Assembly: GCA_033064195.1 (NCBI GenBank)
Contig: JARBJD010000051.1
Location: 248,001-312,000, forward strand
Direction: 5' to 3'
DNA: 64,000 bases
Source: Blattamonas nauphoetae
Lineage: Eukaryota > Preaxostyla > Oxymonadida
The number at the start of each line of letters is the position of its first letter. The first letter of the stretch is position 1. The notes beneath the pieces were generated by a model. That model did no database searches and was not told where the DNA came from. It saw only the letters and a list, made by a program, of their open reading frames with translations. Of the stretch, positions 32,566 to 43,671 are shown piece after piece. Position numbers and translations under genes: made by a program.

Positions 32566-34831
32566 ATGACATCTCGTCCTTCCAGAGATGTCGAAGACAA
32601 GTACCATGCTGTCAAGCGCATCAACCAGCAAAAGCATAAAGAATATACACTCAATAGGAAAAGATTAGAAGAGTTTCTATCTCACTTCCCTCTCACCGTT
32701 CTTTCCTAGACTGAATAAAATTATTGCAGCAATTCGTGAAGATAGCGACAGAATGTTGAATGGAGATGATGTTTTGGATGATTCATTTCAAGATCAATCT
32801 CAATCGGCTCAACAACTCACAACACACAGAATTGCAGACCAAGCGACCCGTCCTCTCGTAATAAATCCACTTCCCTCTCAAGATGATAAGGACGCGGCTC
32901 TTCAAGAGCGACAAGCATTGATTAACCGTTTTACGGATCTATCCAATTTAATTTCAAGATTGCTCGAAGAAGAAACGAAAATCAAAGATCAATTCGCTCT
33001 CACTAGCCAAAAAATGCAAACACTTGAACAACAGCAGAAAGTATATGAAGGGCAATTGAAAGCTGGCGAGCAAGCAATCCAAGACAAAAAGTCTCAAATT
33101 GAGGCTCTTGAGCAGAAGGTTGTGGCAGCTCGAGAAGACATGAAAGAATACTCTATGGATTCTGTCGAGTGGGACTTTTTGAGAGAACAAAACGCTCAGC
33201 TTGAACTAGAACACAAGCAGCTAGATTACCCAATATCCAAGTATCAACTCCGGCTTGATGATCTACGAAACACTGCCAATATTGCGCTTGTGGAAGCTAA
33301 ACAAGCCGAAACCGATGTTTCTTCAACAAAACAACAATTAATTGAAGAAGAAACTCAACACTTAACGACAATGAATTCGATCATCTCTCAACTTCGAACC
33401 CTTGAAGAGGAAAAGAATCTTAAACAAAACACTACCTTCAGAAAGATGGATCCTTCTCTGCAGAAAGCTCTTTTATCACTCGTTCCTCTCCTCACGTCCG
33501 GAAGTGATGGATCAGTAAACGCGAAGGACATCATTAACGAAGTTCTCGCCTTTCAGAAAACACAAGTTGAAATTAATCTTGCAGTCGATAAACGGAACGA
33601 ACAACTCGAGAAAAACCGCGCTATTATCGAGACAACCCAAAAGGAACTGGATGAACTTCAAAAGAAGAATACCACTGTCACAAATGCACTTCAGCATCAT
33701 ATTAAAATCTATGAAGAATGGAAGCAGTCACGTCTGAAGCAGAAGCAATCTGAAGAGACCAGACTTGTTTCTCTTCTTCAGAATCATCAACTGTTCAAAT
33801 CAGAGCTCTGCCATCATCAAATTGAAGATGGAGAGAACATCATTGCTCTCACAATTCATAACATATCATTACCAACAGGAATGACCATTAGAAACTGTAC
33901 ACCAATGAGTCTTCGAGTGAACTTCTTTGGCGAGACAGAACTTTCAACGAATAAATTCAATTCGCCGTCCAAAGCCCAGCAAACTCTTCTTTTTCGGACG
34001 TTTGTCACGCGAGAGCTCCTTCACTCTTGCAGTTCGCATCCGATCAAATTGACATTGTTCACTTCTGCCTCAGGTTCCAACACTCGACTTGCCTCGGGAA
34101 CAGTGTCGCTTGCTGGCCTTCTAACTTCATATCGCGCATTTAAAGAGTTTGCAAAGCTTGTTGGTCCTCAAGGCGAAGTATATTCGGCGAGCATTACCAC
34201 GTCAACTCTCCTTCCGTTTGATGCTTGCTGCGAGGCGGAAATGTGGGGAAAATACCAAAATTGGATGATGGAAGTGAAACTGGGACTGGCGGATCAATTT
34301 TCTTTTGAGGGGTGCGCTCTGTGTGATCAGATTCAAGAGGAAAAAGATCAAGAAATAACGTCAGAACCAGAGGACGACCCACAAACAGAACGACGCAACA
34401 TGATTGAAACATCAGCTGCCCAGACACAGACAGACAATATCGAAGCGAGGGAGTCAGACGATGATAATGACGATGATGAAGATGATGAAGATGAACAAGA
34501 GAGGAACAAGCAACTCGAAGACTTGAGGAGACAGGAAGAATTGGCGGAAGAGGACAGACGGAGAGAAGAAGAAGCCAAGGAGGAAGAGATACTTGAAGAG
34601 AGAAGGAGGCAAGAGCAGGAGAGGCTTCAGAGAGAAGAAGAGGATCGACTCAGAACAGAGGAAGAGGCCAGACTCCAATCGGAGGAAGAAACGCTGCCAA
34701 ACAACCAGGTGACCCACGACAGAAATGATTGGGATGCAGAAGAAGAGGAGGAAGAGGAAGAAGAGGAGCTCCCTTTCATTGACCCATCATTATCGAGAAC
34801 TCTTCCATCTGGCTACGGTGTCGGTGCGTGA
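32566..34831 (+). CDS. coiled-coil plus C2-like protein, possible RPGRIP1L relative
   Basis: The ATG at 32566 starts MTSRPSRDVEDKYHAVKRIN. A 37-nt intron (32673-32709) joins RKRLEE to LNKIIAAIREDSDRM and a long coiled coil (about residues 90-400). Then a beta-rich stretch (about residues 405-520: IIALTIHNISLPTGMTI, LRVNFFGETELS, TLLFRTFVTRELLHSC, IKLTLFTSASG) looks like a C2 domain. The C-terminus is a highly charged Glu/Arg helix ending in poly-Glu and DPSLSRTLPSGYG. A DVEDKY start, coiled coil and C2 recall RPGRIP1/RPGRIP1L of the ciliary transition zone. The likeness is architectural only, so the name is tentative; a generic coiled-coil/C2 protein is the alternative. Confidence 0.5.
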
Positions 34832-35074
34832 TTTGTTCACGTCGGTTTAATTTGAACTTTCATGTCGAAGATCTTCTTTTTCAGCTTTAACGTTGTCATC
34901 TTTTGGTTTTTTGTATCTATTTTGTTTTTTCGAATGTTTTTATCTCTGAATACGAACACCATCCCCATATCTAGACGATTCGCCTCGATCAGGCCCTCGC
35001 AGTTGGTGTCTCATCAATGTCCAAAGTCTGATCTCGTTACATTGTTCGTTAATTGATTCTCTTTTCCTTTTTAG

Positions 35075-35947
35075 ATGGATCTTGACGATATTCTCAATGA
35101 ACTGGACAAATCCAGCGATGATGAGGAAGAGTCCCAGTTTTTGACTAAGGAGAAAGAGACACGAGAAGAAAACTCAGACAGTGATGATGGTGTGCAGAAT
35201 TATTGTTCATTGTGTCATATTCACGCAAATTTTGTCATCATTCCATCAGATCTCTTCCTTGAAATCAAATCCAAGCAAAAGACAAAACCCGAGGCAACTT
35301 CGACATTTTTGATGTTTGATGACAGGTTTGTCAGTATTTCTTTCGAAATTTTCGTATCTCTTTTCCACAGATCAAAAGATCTGAGTTCAGCAATGACAAC
35401 CATGGCTCAAACAGATGAACACGAGACTGTTTCCTCTTTTTATACGAGGATATCTTCATATCTTTCCTTTATCTAGAAATTTAATCAGATGTCATCAGAA
35501 ATGGGTGATGCGGATGACTTTATTTTCAAGTATCCATTTTTTTCCTAATTCTATCTCGATAGACTTGAGCAAGATATGAGTAAGCTAGACAATCTCATTG
35601 GAACAGAGGATCCACAACCAGAATCTGATATTAGTGGCCAGAAAAAGAAAAAGAAGAAGAAGAAACAGGCACCAGTTCAAGAAGAGCCTGAGCCGGTTGT
35701 AGAAAAGAAACCAGCCAAAAATACTGCTCTTGAAGATGAACTTTTCGGAGATATTGGCAATGATGATGAGAATCACGAGTATGTGGGACAACAAACAGAC
35801 GAAAACGATGATGATGACCTATTTGACCTCCTTGCAGGGGCAAGTAAGAATAAACCCAAGACACAATCAGGAGGAGCTGGAGCAGACATTTCGAAAGCGG
35901 AGCTTCTTGCTTTAATCCAAAGAGCGGATGCAGACGATGATGATTGA
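35075..35947 (+). CDS. acidic/lysine-rich hypothetical protein, five exons
   Basis: Start MDLDDILNELDKSSDDEEES. Four predicted GT-AG introns of about 33-60 nt (after SDSDD, FDDR, HET and FIF) keep a single frame through LFLEIKSKQKTKPEATS, LSSAMTTMAQTDE, FNQMSSEMGDADDFI and LEQDMSKLDNLIG. The C-terminal half has a run of eight lysines, then acidic DENDDDDLFDLLAGASK and a final helix DISKAELLALIQRADADD. About 230 residues, strongly charged, largely disordered. I do not recognise the family. The consistent frame over five exons argues for a real gene. Confidence 0.6.
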
Positions 35948-36076
35948 ACAAAACTCTTTCTTTCCTCACTTCATGATCTATGAATTTTGAAAAACTGAAC
36001 TCGGAACATGCAATCCTCCTTCACAAGAACACATGATCAAAATGAATAAACACATGGATGAATTGAAATTGATGAG

Positions 36077-36493
36077 TTATTGACCCATCACCGTCGCTGT
36101 GATTTGTCTGGCACCGCCACGGTTCCGAAACTCACACAAATATATGCCCTGCCATGTACCAAGATTAAGACGTCCGTTTGTGATGGGGATAGTGAGATCA
36201 CATCCAGCTAATGTGGATTTAGCATGTGCTGGCATGTCATCAGCTCCTTCCATGGTATGTGTGTAATATGGTTCCTTCTCTTTCACAAGGCGATTGAAAA
36301 TAGATTCCATGTCTGTTCGAACACTTGGATCATAGTTTTCGTTGATAGTTAGGGCTGCAGAGGTGTGCATAATCATCAGATGAAGGAGTCCAACTTGTGG
36401 AAGAGGTGGTAATTTACCGATGATTTCGTTGGTTACAAGATGAAAACCACGAGATTTTGCCCCTAGGGCAAATTCAACTTGCTTCATTTGCAT
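36077..36493 (-). CDS. YjbQ/UPF0047 family protein
   Basis: Intronless 138-residue protein starting MQMKQVEFALGAKSRGF. The signature is complete: GLLHLMIMHTSAALTINENYD, DDMPAHAKSTLAG and LGTWQGIYLCEFRNRGG. The family forms trimers with a conserved His cluster. Bacterial members show secondary thiamine-phosphate synthase activity in vitro, but the physiological role is unknown. It is widespread in bacteria and archaea and patchy in eukaryotes. Family assignment is very secure; whether this copy was recently acquired cannot be told from the window. Confidence 0.92.
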   Translation of the reverse strand: MQMKQVEFALGAKSRGFHLVTNEIIGKLPPLPQVGLLHLMIMHTSAALTINENYDPSVRTDMESIFNRLVKEKEPYYTHTMEGADDMPAHAKSTLAGCDLTIPITNGRLNLGTWQGIYLCEFRNRGGARQITATVMGQ

Positions 36494-36708
36494 GGCAATT
36501 CAGACAAAACCAACACAACAAATCAATTTTGGCTCGTAGAAACATGTTTAAGCAACAGACTAAAATGAAGATTCAGTCATCACAAAGTGACTGGTATCTG
36601 TCTGGTGTAGTGGTTAACAAACGCAAATTGGTGATACGGGCATCAAAATATAAAAACTTAACACAGCAGAGATTGATAGTGGTCCTGCATTGCTTTGGTG
36701 ATCACTAT

Positions 36709-37861
36709 TCAACTGAAAATCCACTTGTGATTCCCAGCGACAGTGACAATCACAATTGTGTTTCCCCTGAGTCCTGGATGGAGAGAAGAGAAGACATCTT
36801 CAATTAATCTGGCACATTTTGAATTCTGGACCCAGACATGAAGAATCTGTCGTTCCCATTTCTCTTCTCCACTCACTCCCACATTCGACACACAAATTCC
36901 AAACAACTTCTTTGAGAGAAGGGCACGGGCTTCAGTTGGACCGAAGCTATCGGGATTTGGGTATCCTACAGCTCGTGTGACAGACACGCCAACGTGGTGG
37001 CCAAAAAGAGTACATGTGTAGTCGGTTTTCTTGAAGTTCTGGTTGTCATACACAATCTCCATTTCGGCTTTTCGAAGACGGGCGCCAAATAAGCGATAGA
37101 AGTATTCGAATGAGAGAGCTTCGGAGTTCTCACTGTGTCCACCAGCATTTGGCAACGAAAGCATGTGGAGAGTGTCACTAAAAATAGAAATGGGATGAAG
37201 GAAAGTTTGAGAATTTGATGATGGAAGAAAACAAACCGAGAGAACTCAAACTCATGGAACGGAAGAGTAGCGTCGAAGGAAGTGAAGAACAGTCCGTTCG
37301 ACTCTGGATCTTCCATGGATTTTCGGAACTGGTTGATAACGTGAACCAACGCAAATGCAGTGAAGTCACTGATATAATCAAAAAAAATCACATAAATAAA
37401 GGGGCTCCAGGGGCATACGGGTACGAGACTCCAAACATTCCTGCTTGGTGCTGAGTTATGGTAACGTTTGCCGGTATTTGGTCTTCCATATCATCGGCAG
37501 GTGGGCTCTCGCGGCTAATTGTCACATCCGCGAGGTTCTTGGCATAGGGGGTCGACATCCCAGCATTCTTGGATCTGGACGCAAGGAGAGAAAAAGTAGG
37601 AATTCCATTCGTCCGGTTGATTGCGACAATTCCGGTTGGATCGGTGCAAGGAACGACTGCGTAAGGAACTACTGTCTCTCCGATGCATTCGCATGGGTTC
37701 GGAAGGATGTCGTGGTAGTAGGTGGTGTAGTTTCCAGTGCAGGGGTTTGGGGTGTGAGGACGAGGATCGGTCCGCTCCCGCTTCGCAAAAAACACAGCTA
37801 CGTGTTTGGTTGATAGTGGTATTGGTAGCCGTTGGTATAATGAAGGTTGACATTCTTGCAC
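36709..37861 (-). CDS. conserved eukaryotic protein of unknown function
   Basis: Two GT-AG introns join FGVSYP to DFTAFALVHVINQFRK, and FEFSR to DTLHMLSLPNAGGHSENSEA. The rest reads LSFEYFYRLFGARLRKAEME, FKKTDYTCTLFGHHVGVSVTRA, ARALLSKKLFGICVSN and QILHVWVQNSKCARLIED. This block (NAGGxSExSEALSFE, KTDY, GVSVTRA) resembles a conserved protist family I have seen but cannot name. Sequence before about 37440 (NPCTGNYTTYYHDIL, VVPYAVVPCTDPTG, TPYAKNLADVTIS) is open and could be N-terminal exons, but the start codon is not settled. No membrane segment or catalytic motif is obvious. Confidence 0.5.
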
Positions 37862-38102
37862 AGCGTAAAAAAGTTCTTTTGATTTGATGAACCCAAACTA
37901 AAAATGTTTTCTGGAAAATGACTGTTTTTTCTGTGTTCGGTGGAACTTTCTTTTGAGATTCAAGATTCAATAAATTCATAAAGCACAAAAATCATAGTAT
38001 TTTTTTCAAGAACTTCAAAGAGGAATGAACTGATGGTGAAATGTTCTGAAGAAAGAAAAAAGATAAAGGAAGAATGGATAGTTCTGATATGGAAATTAAA
38101 CT

Positions 38103-39850
38103 CTAAGACGCATCAAGTTTTTGTTGAATCTCATCGATTTTCCCCAGTATAAAATTCGAGTATGCAGCTGTGTCAACTTGATCAGTCGCTTGGACGATAC
38201 TCACGTTAAGGCGGTCAACAGACTAAAAATTGAAAATAAACACAATAGCATACTCCTTGTGTTGGGGTGTCAACTGTGTGCTTCTTGATACGCAGTGTAA
38301 ACGTGCGGGGAGCGAAGAGGACAGAATGCAGCAGAATGGAATCCACATTTTCCTTATCGTCATTCTTATCGTGAATTTTGGCTAAGGATGCAGCGTCCAT
38401 TCCGATAAGGCGAGGAGCAATATTATCGAAAGCTCTACATACGAGAAGAAGAGAAACAATGAAACACTCTATAAAGGACAGTACTGATGCATACGTCGCC
38501 CAAATGGATCCAGTGTGGTCAGAAAGCAGAACCGAAAGGAGATAGCGATAGTGAGGCTGAGATTTTTCCGTTTGAACCCAACTGCAGTTGTGACATCTGA
38601 GATTCTGTTCGCTGGGATCATCAGAAACCGGATCAGGAAGTTTTCTTTTGCATTTCTCGTTTGGGCAAGCAACGTACCAGACGACTGATCGGCGTGTGAG
38701 GGTTGGAACAGCAGAAACAGTGACAAAGTCTCCTTGATCTGAATACTCGTATTCAGTCGTCTTGAAACACAAATATTGATGATAAAACAAGATATCAAAC
38801 CGAAATCTCTTTGATTGTTTTTGCAACAGCATCCTTTCTTGGGCCACTAGCTTGTGCTTTGCCTTCAATACGTTTTATCTCAAGATTAGCTGGCTTGTTC
38901 TTATACCATTCAAACAGCTCGATCTCGCGCTGAGTTGCTTGAGATGGTGAGTTTTGGTCGATTCCAGTTTCGGCAGAGATGGCGACAATGATTTCTGAGC
39001 TTTCGCTGATGCTCATGCTCCTTTCGGCACCTTTCTCAGTGAGGACAGCGTTCACACACTCAACAACATCTCCAATGTGGAATGAACGAGTGGTTGCTTT
39101 CGGTCCCCAGATATTGACTGCTATTGATGTGTTTGAGTCATCGATCAACGTGATGGTCCTCTTTGCAATGGTTTTGGATGAATCGTTTCGTGTAGGGAGG
39201 TGAGTTAAATCGTCGATAGAATGAACCACGCCGATGATATCGATCATAGCTGAAACTAATCGATCAGACGTTAAACGCTCAAGACTTTACAAAGATGTGG
39301 GAAAACAGCAGCAATAGAGTAAACAATGCAAAAGAGTCAAACTTTTCCAAAAAGGTTCGGGTTTGTGTTTGGATCACATCTTCATCGGAACATCTGACGA
39401 CCTTAGAATCAGATGTCAGAATCGCTTCGTATTCTGATTTGCAGAAATGTTTGTTTGCTGGTCGGATGTTTCCATGACTCACTGTGTACACCTTTCCCAC
39501 TTCAAAGATTGGGAAGAAGGTTTCGACTTGCTGAAGAAGGATACAATGGCGAGGGATAAATCAGAAAAAATGGAAAAAACCTCTGTGTACATGGTGATTC
39601 TGATTTCACCACTGTTGTCAATGAGGTCTACAGATGCTACTGTTCCTGAATTTCCAGTTTTTTTGTTTTGAAACTCTTTTGGATTTGATTTGAAAGTGCA
39701 TTTTGCCTTGATCTTCCAGTTTCGAGGAGAAAAGCGGGAAAGAGACGAAATTGGTAGGATATCATTGTTAATTGTTGATCCTTCCTGGGATTGTTGCGAT
39801 TGGGAAGACGAATGTGGTGATTTTAATAGTTTTCTGGTAGGTGACAACAT
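38103..39850 (-). CDS. RPA1: replication protein A large subunit
   Basis: Single-stranded-DNA-binding subunit for replication and repair. It starts MLSPTRKLLKSPHSSSQ, then PISSLSRFSPRNWKIKAKC and GTVASVDLIDNSGEIRITM (OB fold A). GKVYTVSHGNIRPANK follows after an intron. OB fold B follows (MIDIIGVVHSIDDL, RTITLIDDSNTSIAVNIWG). OB fold C has the zinc ribbon CPNEKCKRKL...LRCHNCSW and YRYLLSVLLSDHTGSIWAT. The last exon, after a 32-nt intron, ends KIDEIQQKLDAS at 38103. The N-terminal OB domain (DBD-F) found in animal RPA70 is absent, so this is a short RPA1, as in several protists. Introns are at least five. It starts 58 bp from TPGS1 on the other strand. Confidence 0.9.
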
Positions 39851-39908
39851 TCTTTAAGGGGGAAAAAGCTGACATCTTTTTGATTTGTTCTCCTTTCTAC
39901 TTCCCCAA

Positions 39909-40843
39909 ATGAGCAAGCGACAAAGCAATTGTGTTGTTGACCAAACATCTCTCGATGTCGAACCTATCGATGAATCACTCCATTCAATGACAACTGAGGC
40001 CTACTTCGCCGCTTTTGGAATTGGAAGCTATCTCAAGGACTCTCTCTCACTTCTTTATGAGATTAAACCACAAAATAATCCACAGTTCATACGTGGTATG
40101 CTTTTTCTGTTCTTTTCAACGTTCAGATTATTTTGGTCAAACAAAACGAGGAAACACTCAAATTGTGCGAGCTGTTCGATATCTCCTTATAGCACATTGG
40201 AATAACTCATCTTTTTTGGATAATTGTACTTCTGCATTCAAAACAGTCCGATTCTCTCACTTTCATTTTTTTCAGCTTGGTGGTCCAGACAGTTTTCATT
40301 CCTCTTTATCTCCCATGATTTTGTAGAAGTAACAGGGGCACAGCTTTCAAGCACTATCAAAACAATTTTCGATGAAAAATTACCGAGTTTGACTGACCAT
40401 CATCATAACAATCTGATCCAGCCTTTCCTATTCTCTCAGATCAATTTGTTTCACAGTGGGTCAAACGAGATCAAGTTTGTTTAACTCCTGTGTCCTTCTC
40501 GGAATTTGTAAACGGAGCAGTTCAAGCGCTAGCTTTCATCGGTTTCATCACTCATTTTCTGACATTTCTTGAAGAATGTGTTGAATCTGCTCTCTCCCAT
40601 GCATACGATTTGTCTCTTATTTCCAGTGATGAGTGTGTATTCGACATATCATCTCCAAAAACGTCAAAACTCCCTCTATGGGTCGCTGAGCGTGTCATCC
40701 TCGATTACACTGGTGCTCTTCCAGAATCTCTCAAGCAGCTTGGACGGATGAAGGAAAGATTCATCTCTTTGGCAGACTTTGTTCTCAATTTCTATCTCCA
40801 AATGATGAATCTCGCGACTTCCAACAAAATGTGCGACAGCTGA
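39909..40843 (+). CDS. TPGS1: tubulin polyglutamylase complex subunit 1-like
   Basis: Predicted targeting subunit of the TTLL1 polyglutamylase complex, which modifies axonemal and centriolar tubulin. Exon 1 encodes MSKRQSNCVVDQTSLD and a Dpy-30/RIIa-like start, TEAYFAAFGIGSYLKDSLSL. A 31-nt intron leads to DYFGQTKRG and VRAVRYLLIAHWNNSSFLDN, matching the TPGS1 block that ends in LRLAHHSxxxFxNN. Further exons give LSSTIKTIFDEKLPSL, then PVSFSEFVNGAVQALAFIGF and VILDYTGALPESLKQL, ending at 40843. One junction near 40455 could not be resolved with a clean GT-AG pair. Length of about 250 residues fits. The gene diverges from RPA1 with a 58-bp gap. Confidence 0.65.
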
Positions 40844-42597
40844 GACATTCTTGATCGCTGTTCCGTCGTTCTTATCCAAAGATCGACAGAGTCAACATCG
40901 CAGAAAGCGCTTCAGGCAAAGGACAAACCATCTGTGCCATATTGTCTGGTATCATTGACACATCTTTCCACAGGTCGAATCAGATCTCTTCTTTCATGAA
41001 ACCTTGGAAGATGAAACGATCATTCATTTATCTCAGCGATACTTCTATTTCCATGTGAAAAAAATCGACACAAATGTCCGTTTTGATTCCGAATGTTGTT
41101 TTTAGAGCATAAGAAACAGAAAAGCGGAGATCCTTGTGAGAAATGTTTATTAAGGGGTAGATGTCAGAAGACGCGAAACTGAAACAGGGTATATACGGCG
41201 TTTTTGGATATGATTTTGTCACATTTCCCATGTTTTCACAAAATACTCAGACACTCAACCCCAAACAAAGCGGGTCAACCGAGACAGACCACCAGAGGAG
41301 GTTTCCACTTTCTTCTCTAATCCTCAACACTATGTGTCCGTTACCATTTCAAATTGTTCAGATTCAGGAAATTTTCCGTTCTGATAACCTCCTCGTTCAG
41401 ACAACACAACATTGGAATGATTTTCTTTTCCCACGAGCCATCCAAATTCTGTCACCAAAAGGACCTCTTTCGACAATTATTGGCTCGCGTAATGATCAGT
41501 TTGTGACATCACAACACAACTTCAGCTCCTTTCATATCAATTTCATTGCATTTTTTCGATCATTTTCATCCTTGTCCACAGATTTCCACTCTTCTTCCAA
41601 GCACTCTTCGAATTTGTGAATTCAAAACAAATCCGCAAACCTACGTATCGTTTCGAGTTCTTCTGGAAAACTGAAAGTGCTGAAGTTCGTATTTTACTTC
41701 ATTTCATCCTTTAGGATGGAACAGAGACGAAAGGTCTTGAAGTCAACTGTTTTCTCGTCCTAAGTGTTGACCCATACCAATCACTCGTCCAAAACAAGGC
41801 CCCAGCTGCTCCAAAGACGTTTGTTGTTTAGTTTTTCGTATATATTTTCCAGTGAACAACCCGATCAGATCTTACACGTCGACCGCAAAGAAGAGAAAAC
41901 TATTGCAGAAGGTGATAAATGGGCAATCAAAACAAAGAAATTCAAGGCATTTTTGGATTGTTATTTGAAGGATAACGCCTACCCATCATTCACGGAATGC
42001 CCAGTCTCGGACATCCAAGGTTTTCCCATTCAACATTATTGTCCCCAGATATGTTTGAGGGTTTTATCAAGCTTGCCACTGATAGAAACATGCCGGAATT
42101 GAACGTTACCTGTAATCACGTACATCTTTTCTTCTTCGATCATTGTCCAGAATGATATCCCATCGTTCATGCGTGTGTATGTCCCAGACCAATGGGCCGA
42201 AGAATTATATTCGCCTTATCAGAAGAGAGAAGAAGAGGAGAAAAGAGAGGAGATGAGAGATCGTGAAGAACGGAAGAAAAGACGTGAGAATCGCCAAGTT
42301 GAAGTGAAACAAATGGTGAGTGATGCAGATGGAGATTGGGAGGTCAGTGTCTTCCAACCTGTTTCTCACACGAGGAAAGGTCGATCACACACACAACCAG
42401 TTGAGAACAAGGAGGAACAACCACCACAAGAACCCACAACTCAATCGAAGAAGGGAAAGAAGAAGGGATCCCAACAACAAGTTCACATGAGTGGAGCTGC
42501 CAAGAAAGCTCAAGCACGTCAGGCTCAATTGAAAAATGATGAACACAAACGGGCAGCGACAATGTACGATCTGTTGATGGACGAAATGGACGACTAA
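40844..42597 (+). CDS. unresolved multi-exon gene with charged C-terminus
   Basis: A chain of short open segments in changing frames ends in a clear 3' exon: FMRVYVPDQWAEELYSPYQK, a Glu/Arg/Lys helix, and AATMYDLLMDEMDD with a stop at 42597. Earlier pieces with coding character include MSEDAKLKQGIYGVFGYDFV (41161), LVQTTQHWNDFLFPRAIQIL, FPLFFQALFEFVNSKQIRKP, RFEFFWKTESAE, GLEVNCFLVLSVDPYQSL and TIAEGDKWAIKTKKFKAFLD. They are separated by pyrimidine-rich GT-AG segments. I could not settle all splice sites or recognise a family. The 5' end lies between 40844 and 41161. Confidence 0.4.
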
Positions 42598-42712
42598 GGT
42601 GGTTGTGACTCATCTCATGTGAATAATAATCATCCACCGAAGTTGATCATTTCATTGTTGGAGTTGTCTTCCTTCAAAATCGAACTCTTTTTCAAGAAAT
42701 GGGGAGTGAACA

Positions 42713-43326
42713 ATGGCAAAAGGAAAGAAGGAACAAAAGCGTTTGGAAAAACTCAAAGAACGAAAGGAAAAAGAAAAAAACCGAGCTGCTCTTTTGCAAG
42801 AACTTAACAAACATAGCGCACCATCAAATGTCCTAGGGCAATTGGAAAGGACATCTCAACTTGGAATGGTCTCTCCTTTCTTCATAGTGATTATATTGTC
42901 TGTAAATAGACATTAACAAAACGAGAACGTGAGGAAAAACTGAAATCGAATCTCGTCACAGATGAAATTCGTCCTCAAAAGAGACAATCTTCGACAAAAG
43001 CATCGACCAAATCAACCAAACCAGACAGTCTATTATCACTTGATGTCCCATCCACTGGGTGGATTCCACTCGGAGAGTTCAATCCTGATGATGACTCCTC
43101 TGCTTCAGATTCAGACTCGGATGCTGGCCCCACCAAATCCACACAAAAGAAAACATCACACTCAGCAATTGTCGAGAAGGAACTTGAGCTCGCACGGCAA
43201 AGATATCAAGGAAAATTGTCTCATAATGATGCAGTTGATGATGACGGAGATATTGTTCCGAAAGGACACGTGAAACGACGGAAACAACATGGCCTCAAAT
43301 TTTCCAAAGATGAGGACCCGCACTGA
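42713..43326 (+). CDS. protein resembling the N-terminal segment of DHX37/Dhr1 helicases, no helicase domain
   Basis: The ATG at 42713 starts MAKGKKEQKRLEKLKERKEK, then NRAALLQELNKHSAPSNVLG and LERTSQLGM. One intron of about 43 nt (GTCTCT...ATAG) joins LGM to TLTKREREEKLKSN. This pattern (basic coiled helix, AxLLxxL, SxSxLG, KRERE) is what I recall at the N-terminus of the nucleolar DEAH helicase DHX37/Dhr1. Here it continues only to SLDVPSTGWIPLGEFNPDD, an acidic stretch and VKRRKQHGLKFSKDEDPH, then stops at 43326, with no RecA domain following. Either it is an independent small ribosome-biogenesis-like protein, or the likeness is compositional. Confidence 0.45.
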
Positions 43327-43671
43327 CTCCGTTTTACATGTTTCGATCTTCACTTCTCACCAATAAGGGTAACATCCTGTTTCTTCCCTTTTCAACCCAT
43401 ATCAACGAAGCATCAGATATCACCACAGAATGGGTGATCCTGAGGGCTACAATGGCATCAGGCGTCTCTTACCTTCCAGATCTTCCATTAAAATATGAAA
43501 GTTTGAATTTTCTTTCTGGGAAATCATGAAAGCTTTCAAATCGAGTGTTGTGTCGATCGAGCCATGAAACAATTGTTGAGATTAAGGTCTTTCGAGGTTG
43601 ATTCAGAGGGCATAATCAGTCACATTGAACGAAAAAAGATAAAACCAAAAAACGAAACTAAAAAACTAAGC
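43327..43671. other. intergenic spacer between convergent genes
   Basis: 345 bp between the Dhr1-N-like gene (plus) and the alpha/beta hydrolase (minus). Weak open frames only; no repeat or RNA gene seen. Confidence 0.5.

Noticed and set aside
36603-36670. tRNA-like A box (TGGTGTAGTGGTTAAC)
   Set aside because: No B box (GGTTCGANTCC) follows at the right distance and no acceptor or anticodon stem can be drawn.
41028-41231. 67-codon minus-strand open frame
   Set aside because: Short, without motifs, and opposite a plus-strand region with splice-like structure.
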